Shown: positions 1-10,434 of the stretch, in pieces
How the letters are laid out: each line of letters begins with the position of its first letter
How positions within the stretch are numbered: the first letter of the stretch is position 1
Assembly: GCA_004431415.1 (NCBI GenBank)
Contig: QPMI01000472.1
Span: 1-64,000, forward strand
Direction of reading: 5' to 3'
Source: Cyanophora paradoxa
Lineage: Eukaryota; Glaucocystophyceae; Cyanophorales; Cyanophoraceae
Length of the DNA: 64,000 bases
Notes under the pieces: generated by a model
The model's input: the letters and a program-made list of their open reading frames with translations, nothing else
Databases searched by the model: none
What the model was told of the DNA's origin: nothing
Made by a program: the position numbers and the translations under genes

Positions 1-30
1 CACGAATCTCCCCTTTATCACTCGGAAACC

Positions 31-2200
31 TTGTATTTGGATGACGGTTTCGAGCTCAGCAGTAACATTACCGCTTCCAATGTGACCATATCTTCGAACC
101 TTGTGGTAAAAGACTTTCTATTAAATCAGAGCAACTTCATATATCGATATCACCAGCAATCTCCCTTTTACTATGGCACTGATAACTCAGCCCTCGTAAT
201 ATATCATGGGGGCTCACCTGTTGCATTCTTTGGCAGCAATTTCCCCACTGTGCGAACCTTTCAGCACGAAATCAATAAAGCCCGCCCATCCACTGACAGC
301 TGTCGTCGAATGGATCCTGTTAAATATTCGCAGAGCATCACAAGCAATATTACACTCACTCGACCACATTTAATTGAGGTCATGGGGGTCGACCTTGTAA
401 AGGAGTTTTATAGTGAGCGATTCACAAGAACGAGCGAGATGTAGCCCAGGATCTCGAAATCTCGGGTTTATCAATTGCTACCGCAGCAAACACGGCAGGG
501 CTCGCTGTTTTAACAGGTGCAATCACCATCACTGATGCGATCATGTATTTATCCGCGATTTGGTGCCTTTGCTCGATCATCAATTTAATCTCGGGCAATC
601 TAACACTGATGCTGTTAAGAAATGGCTGAATGTGTATGCCTATGATGGTGGTTTGATGACTTGCACACGACTAACCTTTATAGCACGACCTCAAAAACAA
701 GTAACATAATCTTGCCTTTCAATCACTCACTCGACCTAATCAGATTCTTACCAATGATAATGCACTGATCAGCTACACCGACTATAATAGTAACCTTTCC
801 CGCTCGGTTTCGCAAACTGAGACCTACACTGTCGAGGGATACCCTCAGCAGCTCGCAAATGGGGTCTATGTCGCTTACGTAGGCAAACCTACATATACAT
901 TCACTTGGGATCAGTTGGGTGTCACAGGTTTCGAGACGAATATACCCACTGTTTCATTGGTGGATCACACTACTTATTATAATCCTATCTATAACAATAA
1001 TGAATCTAATAAAGCATTTATCCAAAATGTCACCTCCACAGGGTTTCAGGTTTCGTTTGTCATTAACGAGACATACAATTTACTTATCATCCGAAACAAA
1101 CTCATTGAGTTCCGAAGCTACTATTAGTTTCACTCTTAACATCAATTATATCACCCTGAATTCGATAGCAAACCCAGAGTGAAGGTTTACCGAGATTTAC
1201 AAGGTAGCAATATCGTGCCCTTCTCACAGAATTTCGATCTTGGGGCGAATTCTTTGAGGTGGAACACAGTTTATACTTTGAATGCAAACACCTGTAATAT
1301 TGTGGTCGCAGGGTCATCGGCTACTATTGGAGATCTGACCGCCCCTTTCAAAAAGGAGTATCTTAAAGAGCTGTATATTACAAAGTCTGATTTACCAGAT
1401 GCTATTTCGTTGGTGCTCTCCCCAACTCCCAGTATATCCTATCACAATGTGAAAGACACCAGTAATGTAGTGCAGAGGGGAAGCAAAGTATTCCAGGCAT
1501 CCGAGATATCAGCAACAACATATAGATACCTTGCAGCGGTTCCAGCAAATTTTAATTTCACATTTGAGACACCATTTGTTTCCCCTCCTACTATTGAAAT
1601 AACTGACACGAATTTGTATGTGATCAATAATGGGTCGACCACCTCTATTAACAATGCACCAGCCGGCTACTCCCCATTTGTTGCAACTAACATAACAACC
1701 ACCGGCTTCACACTTGTCGGAAATGCAACAGTGACATATGCTCTTACAGCATATCCTGTTGGGTTGTATTTTGCGAAATTTAATCTTTCAGCGATCCCAC
1801 CTGTGTCCCTTTCTCCTCCCTTTACTATCAATTGGAAGGCAACAGGAACAATACCTCGGTTTGACTCCGAAGATCGATTAAAAATAAGGTATCCTCTCGA
1901 TGTGACCGACCTCCATACTACGAGATAAATGGGCAGAATTTCGTATTTAATGGAACCAATGCGACTCTGATCGATAATCGAGTTACAAATAATTACTTTT
2001 TCGATTCTCGATATATTAATACTTGCAACATTGTCATACAGAACACGTTTGAGAATCGAAGTAAGACCTTAACAGTCACCTTGCCCACTCACTCGAATGT
2101 CTCAGATGGATTTTACTATTACCTGTTCAATCGCAATTACACCTCTTATATTCCATATCCCTCTGAGACTGTGGACATGAGCTATCCCAAAGTCACCTAA
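31..2200 (+). CDS. Frame-disrupted upstream part of a large surface/fibre protein
   Basis: Reading frames 31-444, about 430-600, 595-710, 1179-1928 and 1929-2200 each encode Asn/Thr/Ser-rich, beta-type sequence and follow one another with only single-base shifts between them. At about 434 the run aa would have to be aaa, and at about 675 a run of five A would have to be six, to restore continuity. The segment around 1215-1300 (SLRWNTVYTLNANT) resembles the tail-fibre style in which a shaft repeat precedes a new domain. The start lies at or before the window edge. It may form one gene with the membrane-anchored protein that follows. I do not recognise a specific family. Either a decayed gene or one split by consensus errors. 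Confidence 0.45.
1179..1928 (+). CDS. Longest open segment of the disrupted surface protein
   Basis: A 249-residue open stretch without a convincing start of its own; its first codons continue sequence from the preceding frame. It contains SLRWNTVYTLNANT near residue 25, a pattern typical of phage-like fibre shafts, then Thr/Ser/Asn-rich beta-type sequence. The downstream frame (1929-2200, YYEINGQNFVFNGTN and on) continues it after a one-base shift. Probably an internal piece of the larger gene rather than a separate protein. Confidence 0.4.
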   Translation: MKVYRDLQGSNIVPFSQNFDLGANSLRWNTVYTLNANTCNIVVAGSSATIGDLTAPFKKEYLKELYITKSDLPDAISLVLSPTPSISYHNVKDTSNVVQRGSKVFQASEISATTYRYLAAVPANFNFTFETPFVSPPTIEITDTNLYVINNGSTTSINNAPAGYSPFVATNITTTGFTLVGNATVTYALTAYPVGLYFAKFNLSAIPPVSLSPPFTINWKATGTIPRFDSEDRLKIRYPLDVTDLHTTR

Positions 2201-2384
2201 CATCGACCAATGCTCACTTCTTGGATCCACGGACTTTATGACCTTCTTTGCTTTCACATCCTCTACTGATGGGCTCTTAGTTTATTACACTTTCAGATAT
2301 GATGCTGTTTGGACTCAGCTTGACAGCCACCAAATACAGATGTAATCGAAGTGGGCGATAAGAAATATATAAAAACCGCTTCCC

Positions 2385-3221
2385 ATGGTGTGCACTGTCC
2401 GGCTCGATGACAGATACACTCCCAACCTAAATAACATTGGAATGCACTCGACTTGCAATATTTATGTGCAAGGTGCAATTTCGGCTACCAAATATTTCGA
2501 GGGAGGGAACTGTGATGCAGGGCATCGATTGCTATCGCGAAATGGATTCTTTGAGTCATTCAGTGGGACAGCTCTACCGCCCTTTATCAGGGACACAGTG
2601 TATGATACCACATGCAATATTTGGGTGTGTCGATCTGTGAGCAATCCGCCTGTGACAAAGGAATTATATAAATATCTGTCAGATACCTATGGTGCAATCT
2701 CAGGATCCTCCACAGGAAATCCAGCAACAGCTCCTATCGTGTTTGCAAATGCATACACAGCGCCAACCTCATTGGCAGGGTCGACAGAACCGCCACCAAA
2801 CGATCCCAATCCGAACCAGCCTAACCCAGATCCCGATTCAAAAGATCCCCCTACAACTGATCCAGATCCAAACACGACACCTAATAATCCCACTAATCCT
2901 ACAAATCCAGTCGGAGCACCCGGAATGGATCCAGGAACGTTAGTGCTTCTCATTCTCTTGCCGATTCTCGGTGCTCTTGGACTTGTGCTTGCATACAAAT
3001 TCCGAGCTTTATGTTGTGCTTGCATAGACAGAACCATTGCAGGTGCAGGTAATAAATACTCGGTGCCAGAAATGAATGTGACCCAAACAGCCGAAGGAGA
3101 TGTGGGGTTAGAGGTGAGGTCAGCCGAGGGGCATGGTCTTAGTGTTGTGAGAACTGATCAACCACAGCAAGTAGGGCAGCACCCAAAAAATCGCGAGCAG
3201 AACGAATGGCTGAATCAATAA
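2385..3221 (+). CDS. Membrane-anchored surface protein with Pro-rich stalk
   Basis: 278 residues. An N-terminal globular part with several Cys (residues ~1-120) is followed by a stalk of Asp/Asn/Pro/Thr repeats (DPNPNQPNPDPDSKDPP, residues ~138-175). A single hydrophobic segment follows (LVLLILLPILGALGLVLAY, ~186-205), then CCAC and a ~70-residue hydrophilic tail. This is the layout of a type I-like protein: outside domain, extended stalk, membrane span, short inner tail. The frame has no good start at 2385 and sequence upstream reads into it after one-base shifts, so it may be the C-terminal end of the disrupted gene before it. No family recognised. A candidate envelope or host-surface protein of element 1. 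Confidence 0.6.
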   Translation: MVCTVRLDDRYTPNLNNIGMHSTCNIYVQGAISATKYFEGGNCDAGHRLLSRNGFFESFSGTALPPFIRDTVYDTTCNIWVCRSVSNPPVTKELYKYLSDTYGAISGSSTGNPATAPIVFANAYTAPTSLAGSTEPPPNDPNPNQPNPDPDSKDPPTTDPDPNTTPNNPTNPTNPVGAPGMDPGTLVLLILLPILGALGLVLAYKFRALCCACIDRTIAGAGNKYSVPEMNVTQTAEGDVGLEVRSAEGHGLSVVRTDQPQQVGQHPKNREQNEWLNQ

Positions 3222-3319
3222 TAAAAGATAATGCAGACTTTATGGCGGAAATTGCACAACGAGAGGCAGAACATACGAGCTTCTCCCAATGCGACCCTAA
3301 TTTTTGTAGTATGCCTTAA
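3206..3319 (+). CDS. Small ORF (37 aa), hypothetical
   Basis: Starts inside the end of the preceding gene (overlap 3206-3221) and encodes a hydrophilic 37-residue peptide ending FCSMP. An AT-rich run follows that resembles the promoter-like motif of these elements. No homologue is recognisable and the other elements have no counterpart here. It may be chance coding. Confidence 0.2.
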   Translation: MAESIIKDNADFMAEIAQREAEHTSFSQCDPNFCSMP

Positions 3320-3329
3320 TAGAGAAATA

Positions 3330-4792
3330 ATGACGGAACCATAGTAGAAACGACAGTAAAGAATGCTGTATTGGATAATCAATTTTATATAACCCATGGC
3401 AATATACCCAGTGAATCCAATGACCTAATTGTTAATCTAAAAGGCTATGTGATGGGAGCTATGGCTTCTAACCTATGGAATGACCTTTTCGGTTACGAGT
3501 TTGGTCACATCTATGACATTGCAAATGGGATCGGCTATGTGGATGCAATGGCAGGCACAGCCTTTCGCAATTTAAATTGCAACTGTGTGGGTGGGTGGAT
3601 GTTTCAGATCTGTTCAAATGTCGATCCTACTATTGATCCCGCCACTGTGACCTTTGATTGCAATCTGTATGCCCCCAAAACCATTTTTTCTATCACTTGC
3701 AATCTCGTTAATTCGGATGTGCCCATAGTAGCACCTGTAATAGGTGCATCAAATATGTATATCCAAAGAAATCCGGTCGTGCATACAGGCGCCGAATTTA
3801 TATTAGGCGACAACACCCCAATTAGTCGACTCGAATTGCCCACGAATTTCACCTTTAATCTCGTGGATGAGTTCCCTAACAGTCAAAGTCTTATGTATTT
3901 CACCTCTGAAAATCGCCTTTCGGGTGCATTCTCACCCATCGAGCTTTCTATACCGAAACAAAAGGTGAGCTATAAAGAGCTTACAGATGTGCCGGCGGGA
4001 TTTAGTGGTAGATGGACTGATATTACTGAGAAGCCGACTTGGAGTAGTGTAGCATACACAGGAAATTACTATGATTTAGAGGGAACTCCCGATTTCACAA
4101 GTTATATACCTCGTTGGATCGATCAAGGTGTAATTATATCAGAATCTACACTTCCTTTCAATGGGACATGGGATAGGTTATTTACTAAGCCGAATTTGCA
4201 TGCTGTTGCCACAAGTGGTGACTACAATGATTTAACTAACACACCCAATGCACCGACCTTGCATGCTGTGGCTACAAGTGGGAGCTATACAGATTTAGTT
4301 AATACACCTAACCTCCACGCTGTGGCTACAAGTGGAAATTATGATGATCTGATTAACACACCTACTTCGCCACCCACTCACAATCACAGCATAGAGTTGC
4401 TCACGAATTTCGGTAGTTATGTGAATCCAAATGCATATGTGCAACAAGGGACAGCGAATGTAGTTTTGGAAAATAGAATATACAATGCAGGAGAGACCTT
4501 TCAGTTATCGGGAACGGTCGTATTCTCTACCCCATTTTATAGTGATGCAGTGATTACTACCTCTATCGAGAATAGCTACAACTCTGTAAATTGGGAAATG
4601 ACCAACTGTGTATATATCGGACCTGAGTATGTTAATAATGAGAGAGTAGGACTAAAAACTAAGTTTACATGGATCGTTAGATTCACAGCTTTCGCATCGA
4701 CTAATTTCACAAATGTCACAGCAGCAAATCGCACCCTTAAACTCCATTGGACTGCTGTCGGACCTCTCCAAAACAATAATATTCTCACTTAA
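3330..4792 (+). CDS. Fibre-like protein with AVATSG-type shaft repeats
   Basis: About 485 residues. From residue ~290 there are three copies of a 19-23-residue repeat (LHAVATSGDYNDLTNTPN and variants with SYTDLVNTP and NYDDLINTP), a motif widespread in tail and receptor-binding fibres of phages. Before it lie WTDITEKPTWSSVAYTGNYYDLEGTPDF-like units of the same type; after it a C-terminal beta-rich head of ~140 residues. The open frame runs from 3371 without ATG. The ATG at 3330, preceded by aatagagaaata like other starts here, fits if one base is missing just after it, so I place the start there. It precedes the C1q-like gene by 21 bp and is probably co-expressed with it. Host attachment is inferred from the fibre repeats. 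Confidence 0.65.
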
Positions 4793-4813
4793 TAAGTAAA
4801 GAACAATCACACA

Positions 4814-5833
4814 ATGTCGACTGTGTTTACCCCTGTCTTCTCCCTCAGTGCATCAGCTGTCCATAATGTCCAACACACAGTCTATGATTTATCTCCGAGC
4901 CACCCTTCCACAGAGACAGCGAAAACCGATTCTTTTAATGACCAAAGTATACTCAGAGTCAAAGAACTCAGAGCTGACAAGATTGATGGACTCGTTAAAG
5001 CTACTCAAATAATCGTATCTAATCGACCCGCAATATCTTCGGGGCTGGTCACCAAAGAAAATCTATATGAGGGTCAACAGGATTCCAAAACGGCTTTTAA
5101 TCCGGCTGATAGGAATTCGGCGGCTTTTCAAGTTTACAGTGGTGGGGCATGGATTGGGACTGGACTTGGAGTGAATGGGAATGCAACAGTGAGCGGGAAT
5201 GCAACAGTTACTGGAAGCCTTACAGCTGGATCATTTGGGACAGTTAAAACGACGACTATTGATTCTGGGGCAAATACAGAGTTGGTGATCAAGCGAAATA
5301 ATGAGAATATCGCTTCCACATTTGTAAACAGCTTCACCAATTCAACAAGTGGGGCAGTTGCTGGAACTTACAGCTGGAAAGGTCTTACAGTCAATGGGAC
5401 AAACTCTTATCTTGGGACTCCAAACCATCCTCGATTTTGCTATGGATTAAATACAACAGTAACATCAGCTGCAATTATCAACGCATGGGGGCATATCATT
5501 TTAGGATCAACATCATTTTCGAATGGAGTATTCACAGCACCCATAGGAGGACATTACAGGTTCGTTTTCACAGCAATGACATCAAGATATGATACAGGAA
5601 ACACACATGTTATTTTACAAGTAAATGGTGCAGATACAGCAGTGAATGCATTAGTAGGTGTTGTAACTAATGCAGATGAATATAGAAGATATCGCTGTCT
5701 CGGTTTCAACACTATTCAATCACTTAGTGCAGGTGATAGTGTGCGACTCAGATTAGCATTGGGTAGTCAGCTTTATGGTGATGCAAGCACTGCATTTTGT
5801 CAATGGTCAGGTGAATTAATTTCGGCAATATAA
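4814..5833 (+). CDS. Fibre protein with conserved N-terminal anchor and C1q-like head
   Basis: 339 residues. The N-terminal ~75 residues (HNVQHTVYDL ... ILRVKELRADKIDGLVKATQIIVSN) match the N-termini of two inner-element proteins (27521-28354 and 28378-29223; RVKELRADKNSGVVKTTRLLVTN). This marks a shared module, likely the particle-anchoring part. A glycine/valine-rich middle follows, with short GNATVSGNATVTG repeats. The last ~140 residues have the pattern of a C1q/TNF jelly roll: a G-x-F-x-x-P-x-G-G-H-Y-x-F core (NGVFTAPIGGHYRFVF) and a terminal FCQWSGELI strand. C1q domains form trimeric binding heads. The role in receptor binding is inference. Start: first ATG after aagtaaagaacaatcacaca. 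Confidence 0.75.
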   Translation: MSTVFTPVFSLSASAVHNVQHTVYDLSPSHPSTETAKTDSFNDQSILRVKELRADKIDGLVKATQIIVSNRPAISSGLVTKENLYEGQQDSKTAFNPADRNSAAFQVYSGGAWIGTGLGVNGNATVSGNATVTGSLTAGSFGTVKTTTIDSGANTELVIKRNNENIASTFVNSFTNSTSGAVAGTYSWKGLTVNGTNSYLGTPNHPRFCYGLNTTVTSAAIINAWGHIILGSTSFSNGVFTAPIGGHYRFVFTAMTSRYDTGNTHVILQVNGADTAVNALVGVVTNADEYRRYRCLGFNTIQSLSAGDSVRLRLALGSQLYGDASTAFCQWSGELISAI

Positions 5834-5841
5834 GTAAAAGA

Positions 5842-6105
5842 ATGTCGAACATCTACCAAGTGGTTCTAACTGATACTGAAAAACTCGGAATGGAATACTG
5901 TGCCTACTCTGTTCAGGATTGGATCGATAATGCTGCTCATAATAGGGCGAGAATCGCGATTGATGAGATTGTGGACAAAGAAGTTAAATCGTGTATTGCT
6001 GCTGGAATTCCGATTCCACTCACAAAGGAAGCGATTGTAGAGCAAGCGTTTAATCGGGGGACTGTTCGAAAGGCAAGCGAAATTCCTGTGAGTGCTCCTA
6101 TGTAA
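5842..6105 (+). CDS. Small protein following the fibre genes (87 aa)
   Basis: 87 residues starting 8 bp after the fibre gene, behind the AT-rich sequence aagtaaaaga. The sequence (EKLGMEYCAYSVQDWIDNAAHNRARIAIDEIVDKEV...) is mostly helical. It resembles small helical proteins encoded beside structural genes in tailed phages (Y-x-V-x-x-x-x-W-I-x-N-A then an Arg/Ala helix). That resemblance is from memory of the pattern and not tested. No catalytic motif is visible. The position suggests a structural or chaperone role for the preceding fibre. Confidence 0.5.
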   Translation: MSNIYQVVLTDTEKLGMEYCAYSVQDWIDNAAHNRARIAIDEIVDKEVKSCIAAGIPIPLTKEAIVEQAFNRGTVRKASEIPVSAPM

Positions 6106-6264
6106 AGAGAGATGGGTTTATTGTTATTTTTCATAGATCATGCATAAGAAAGGCATGTATCTTGCATAGTGGGCGGGGCGCACTTATCCCCTTCGTATCC
6201 ACTTCGTATCCACTTCATATCCACTTTGTGTTCACTAAATTATATCGCACTGATTCAGTTTGCA

Positions 6265-7300
6265 TTTTGCCCCCACCCTACACCCCACCCTATACTACAA
6301 TCTCGTTATTTCTATACATATTTACTATCTAATTTAATAGAGTTTATACATTGAAATAAGTGAGGTGTATCGATAAGTAATACAGGGTGGGGAGGTGGGG
6401 TTGGGTGGGGTCTTTTTTGCCCAAAAATATTTGACCCCCAAAAATTTAAGGGATTCAAAAAAATGCCCACCTCACCCCACTTACCCCACCCTATCGAAGT
6501 CCGCACGATATCATAGTAGGCTACATCGGGATTGCGATCATATCACAGTGTATACAGTGAGGGTGGTGCCCCACTTTCTCACCCACCCTATCGATTCGCG
6601 ATTCAGGGATCGCGAAATATACAGCACATGATACTTGTTTTTCTTAGTGATCGCGCCGTTCTAATACGATCTGAATATATCATATCTCGTCGGTATCACG
6701 TCGGTTCAATATCGTAATTATTAAATGGTTGGCTGATACCACTTTCACACCCCACCCTCACACCCCACCCGGTATTAATTTAACATACATAATCTCTATA
6801 CTTTATACATTAATTACATTGAAATCAATCATAAATATAATAAAAGATACAGGGTGGGGTAAGTGGGGTTGGGTGGGGTCTTTTTTGACCAAGAATTTTT
6901 GAGGGGGAATTATTTTAGGGAATTCAAAAAAATGCCCCACCTCACCCCACCCGCCCCACCCTATCGAAGTTATCGAAGTCCGATAAGTATCAAACCGGAA
7001 GTAAAAATAACACATCATGATTTTATGTGTGCCATCTTAGATTGGACTACCATACCGATACCACTCACACCCCACCCTCACACCCCACCCAGTATTAATT
7101 TAACATACTCAATCATACATATTTATATTTAAATTACATTGAAATCAATCATAGATAAAGAGAATAATACAGGGTGGGGTAAGTGGGGTTGGGTGGGGTC
7201 TTTTTTGACCAAGAATTTTTGGGAGTGAAACATTTTAGGGAATTCAAAAAAATGCCCCACCTCACCCCACCCGCCCCACCCTATCGAAGCTACGTAGGTG
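6265..7300. repeat. Three tandem ~320-bp units with G-rich/C-rich inverted arms
   Basis: Units begin near 6265, 6740 and 7060 with C-rich cacaccccaccctcacacccc, followed by an AT-rich ~90-bp part. Each then carries a 116-119-bp block (6384-6499, 6851-6969, 7171-7289). Each block has a G-rich left arm (agggtggggtaagtgggg), the spacer tcttttttgaccaagaat...gaattcaaaaaaatgcc, and a C-rich right arm (cacctcaccccac...ccaccctatcgaag) roughly complementary to the left one. Units two and three are near-identical; the first has diverged. ORFs crossing the region on both strands are translations of the repeat and not genes. Confidence 0.85.
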
Positions 7301-7544
7301 ATACACATGACTATATGAGGCGCGTCCCAAGCAGCACATTGTAGTTGTTTTAGATACACATCGCGCATCGTAAACACATATCGGCTATATCGCGATTACA
7401 TATTATATATACATATTTTACAAAGATTCCACGATACTTATATTATTTTTATTGATTCATTTACGAACTACCGATAGAATACATATCACATATCGATATA
7501 CACTATGATAAAAATGCTAATATCTTTATATAACTTATAGTAAC
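7301..7544. other. AT-rich gene-free tract inside the terminal palindrome
   Basis: Between the last G/C-rich unit and the terminal palindrome. It is AT-rich with scattered cgatat/atcgcg words; no open frame of note and no repeat that I can define. Presumably part of the terminal inverted repeat of element 1, whose partner lies outside the window. Confidence 0.4.
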
Positions 7545-7615
7545 ACACATATAAAAACAAATATTATTATCCTGAGCGGAACGCGAGGGATAATAATATT
7601 TGTTTTTATATGTGT
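7545..7615. repeat. Right terminal palindrome of element 1
   Basis: 71-nt interrupted palindrome: two perfect 28-nt arms (7545-7572 and 7588-7615, outer end ACACATAT, inner end TTATCC) around the 15-nt centre TGAGCGGAACGCGAG, which itself can form GCG-GAA-CGC. Read from the terminus inward the centre is CTCGCGTTCCGCTCA, almost the same as the centre of the inner element's ends (CTCGGCGTTCCGCCTCA). It abuts a run of 16 G that begins the host DNA. The run would hide any target duplication, since a duplication of GGGGGG cannot be seen. Confidence 0.9.
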
Positions 7616-7639
7616 GGGGGGGGGGGGGGGGCGGGGGGG

Positions 7640-8600
7640 GGAGGGGGGAAGGAAGGGGGGCGGGGGGGCAAGCTGAAGCAGCGGCTGCCGCCAGTGCGCT
7701 CGAGCGGGGCGCACGAGGCCGGTGGCGGTGGGGCGCGGGTCGGTCGGGGCGGGGAAGCCGCCCCCGGCCGGGCTCAGGTACGACGCGTGGGCGTCCCCGG
7801 CCGTCCAGTCGGACTGCGGCGCCGAGGGTTCATTCCGGATCAAATCAAAGGCTCGAGATCAAATTCAGAGGTCGAGAACGAACCAGAGGCTTCGTGGTGG
7901 GCGGGAGGGGGGTCACGGGGACGACCCGCTGGGCGCCGCTGTCCCAGATGACCTGAAGAAAGGAAGGCTTAGCTATGTATGGCCGCTTAGCTAAGCTGGC
8001 TAGGAAAGGCTTCAAGCTAGCTAGGCCCTAATAATAAGCCTCTGGGCGCCCACCTTCTCGATGGGCTGGTTCGTCACGTCGACGCACTGGCCGTTCACGA
8101 TCTTCGCCGGGTACCTGCGCGCGCGGGCGCGCGGGCGAACGCCCGGCCGCTTAAGCCTGAGCTTTTGCCGGCGCAGACGTCGACGGCGCCGGCCGCCGGG
8201 ACGCGGCGGAGGTCTAGATCTTGCAATGGGCCCGGCCCAGCTCGCACCCGGCATTGAGGGAGCAGCAGCCGTAGTCGTTCGTGTTTACGTTGCCCCTGAA
8301 GATAGGCACCAGCTTGTAAATCTGCGCATGCGCGCGGGAGCCTCGGAGCGAGAATTCGAATCGTCGATGCGACGCCGACATATGCATTGGCGTCGCCAGA
8401 ACACACACGCGCGCAGCGAGGGCCGCCGGGCGCGGCCCGGGCGAGCGTAACTTCGTAGCTTAGTAAAACGCACGTTCTTCACCGAGAAGAACTCGGGGTC
8501 GGGCATGGGCTGGCACCCCGGCGTCGCCGAGTTCGGCCCCGGGATCGCCAGCGTGGGCGGGATGGCGGGGCGGGCCCTGGCGCGCAACATCGTCTACTAG
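7640..8600 (-). CDS. Candidate host multi-exon gene next to the element 1 junction
   Basis: On the minus strand four separate stretches end in typical acceptors or begin typical donors and read as real protein. About 8590-8460 reads PAIPPTLAIPGPNSATPGC...PDPEFFSVKNVRF. About 8323-8222 follows gcgcatgcgcag and reads IYKLVPIFRGNVNTNDYGCC...AHCK. About 8115-8055 follows gcgcgcag and reads YPAKIVNGQCVDVTNQPIEK before gtgggc. About 7830-7770 follows gccgcag and reads SDWTAGDAHASYLSPA. The Cys pattern suggests a secreted or disulphide-bonded protein; no family recognised. The model runs towards the G-run where element 1 begins, so its 3' end may be lost. Exon limits are approximate. Confidence 0.35.
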
Positions 8601-8727
8601 ACAGCCTAGAGAGCTCGCGCCGAACGCTGCTAATGGAAGGCCTCCTCGACGAAGCCTTGATGGACGCGCGTTCGCTGATGCTGTATACGTAACGGTGTAA
8701 CCGCCGCCGAAGAAAAAGTTTTTTTTT

Positions 8728-9000
8728 TGGTGAATTACCGGCCACAGTCTCTAGACACCAGCACTGCGGGGGCTGCCCAGGGGGCCTAAAGACAAAAAAG
8801 CAAAATAACTAAGACAAGAGCACGAAGAAAGATAAGACAAAGAGCCAAAAACGACAATAAAAAAGAAAAGACACAGAGCTCGAGACAAATCGAGAAGAGA
8901 CGAGAAATCGAGCAGATCTAGGGACAGAGGATGACTGACACAAAGAAGAGCCAGAGCTAGAGATACCATCAATATCGGAAGGAATTACATCACTAAGAAG
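8728..9000. repeat. Left arm of a diverged inverted repeat around the F-box gene pair
   Basis: Starts ggtgaattaccggccacag, then tctctagacaccagcactgcgggggctgcccaggggg at 8748-8787, then a purine-rich stretch (aagacaagagcacgaagaaa...). The same succession occurs in reverse complement at 14450-14728. Shorter diverged copies of the outermost part appear near 16125-16160 and 20385-20445. It looks like the terminal repeat of a host transposon family. I see no transposase between the arms. Confidence 0.6.
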
Positions 9001-10434
9001 CGGAGGACAAATTTGAGAAAGATAAATAACAGGAAGCAGACAAGTAAGAGGAACAACAAGACGACGCGGAGGCGGAGGCGAAGCAGGACGACGCGAAAGG
9101 GCAGAGCTACGGCACAAGGTCGAGGAGGACACAGGAGGCGGAGCAGGCGGATCAAGAGCAGGCAAAAGGACAGTCAAAGGAATCACTAAAGCCGACCGGG
9201 GTCGAGACGGGCAGTCGAACTGCAAACGACGGCGAACAACAGGTCGAGCACGAGGACTATAGCTAGTATTGAAACTAACTCTAGCATCAACACTCGAAAA
9301 AAATGCAGTGGATCCGGATTCCGGACTCCGGACTCCGGAGGTTGACTCGTCAGATCCCGGATCCGAGGCGATTCCGAGGAATCCGAGCTCGAGCTCCGAG
9401 CGACATGCATATGATGATCGATATCCGCGGCCGACATCACGAATTCATGATCAAGTGTATACTAGTGTACTGCTGGTCTCGCCACTGAGGTCGCCAGACA
9501 TTAATCCGAGGCCTAGCTTAAGCTTCCGCGGCGCCGAGGGCCGGCCGGCCGCGCCCGGCCCGGCGGCGCCGGAGTCCCGCGTAGCCAGGTCGCCGGGTTT
9601 AGATCTAGCCTCTAGTAGAGATCCGCTGCATACGCCGTGACGTCGACGTACCTTGCACATGCCGTCGCCGGCCGCGCCGGCCGACGAAGTCTACGCTGGC
9701 CCCGAGCTCGAATCTGGAGCGCGCGCGCGCGCCCCGGCCGCCCGGTGGCCCCATGGCCAGCCGAGGTGCACGTGCACCGTACGCGTGCCCTGTACTACGG
9801 TAGCTGTAGCTCAGGGAAACTTGCACTTCGCGCCTACATGCAACGCCCAGGGCGCGCCGCGGCGGCTGGGCCAGCTGCGCTGCGGCAGCTGCAGCTGGGT
9901 GGGGACTCCCGCCAGTGTGGGGGGAAATCAAAGAAGGTGGAGACAAAAGCGCGTAATATAATTACATCTACAGCCGGGCGCCCCGCTGCGCTACGGGGGG
10001 GGCGGGGGGCGCGGACGGCGGCGACGGCGGCGCGGAGGGCGGCGACGTCGCGGAGGACGGGCGCCGGGACCGTCAGGAGCATGAAGAAGGAGAACCCGCG
10101 GGGCCGGGCGTCGGGCGGGGGGCGGGGCCACTGGGCCAGAGCCCGCACGCGTACGCGTCCCCCTCGCGCGATCGATATCGAGGGCAGCCGCCAGCCCGGC
10201 GCCCAGGGCGCCCGCCCGCCGCAGCCGCGCCCCGCCCGCCCGCCGCGCGCCGTCCCCCGCGGCCGCGAGGCGCGCCCGCCTCAGCCGCGGCCCCGCGGCC
10301 TCCAGGAGCTCCAATAGGGTACCCCCCGCACCCTCCCCCATCGGCTCCAGGAACTCTGCGGGGGAGGGGGGGGTGAGCTTAGCTTTGGGGGGTACGGGGC
10401 GAACGGGGCGCACCGAGGCGGAGCTCGAGGTCGG
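9001..10434. other. Host intergenic or unresolved sequence
   Basis: A purine-rich tract to about 9260, then GC-rich DNA with many palindromic hexamers (gatccggattccggactccgg around 9310-9350). Long open frames exist on both strands but overlap each other and show no recognisable motif. Splice-like sites are too common here to build a model. Some may be 3' untranslated sequence of the minus-strand F-box gene. Confidence 0.3.

Larger units (their letters stand above)
1..7615. mobile_element. Element 1: right-hand end of a Polinton-like virus element (partial)
   Basis: AT-rich DNA with five or six consecutive plus-strand genes for fibre-like and surface proteins. They are followed by a gene-poor tract of G/C-rich repeats and a 71-nt palindrome at 7545-7615, after which the base composition switches abruptly to GC-rich host DNA. 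The palindrome has the same design as the termini of the two other elements in the window, and its centre resembles that of the inner element. The fibre genes run towards this terminus. In the inner element they run towards the left terminus, so element 1 probably lies in the opposite orientation. No replication or capsid gene of this element is in the window; assignment rests on the terminus and on the shared fibre-protein family. Confidence 0.75.

Noticed and set aside
6169-7377. Several Pro/His-rich ORFs on both strands
   Set aside because: They are translations of G/C-rich blocks, present on both strands, with the same peptides repeated.
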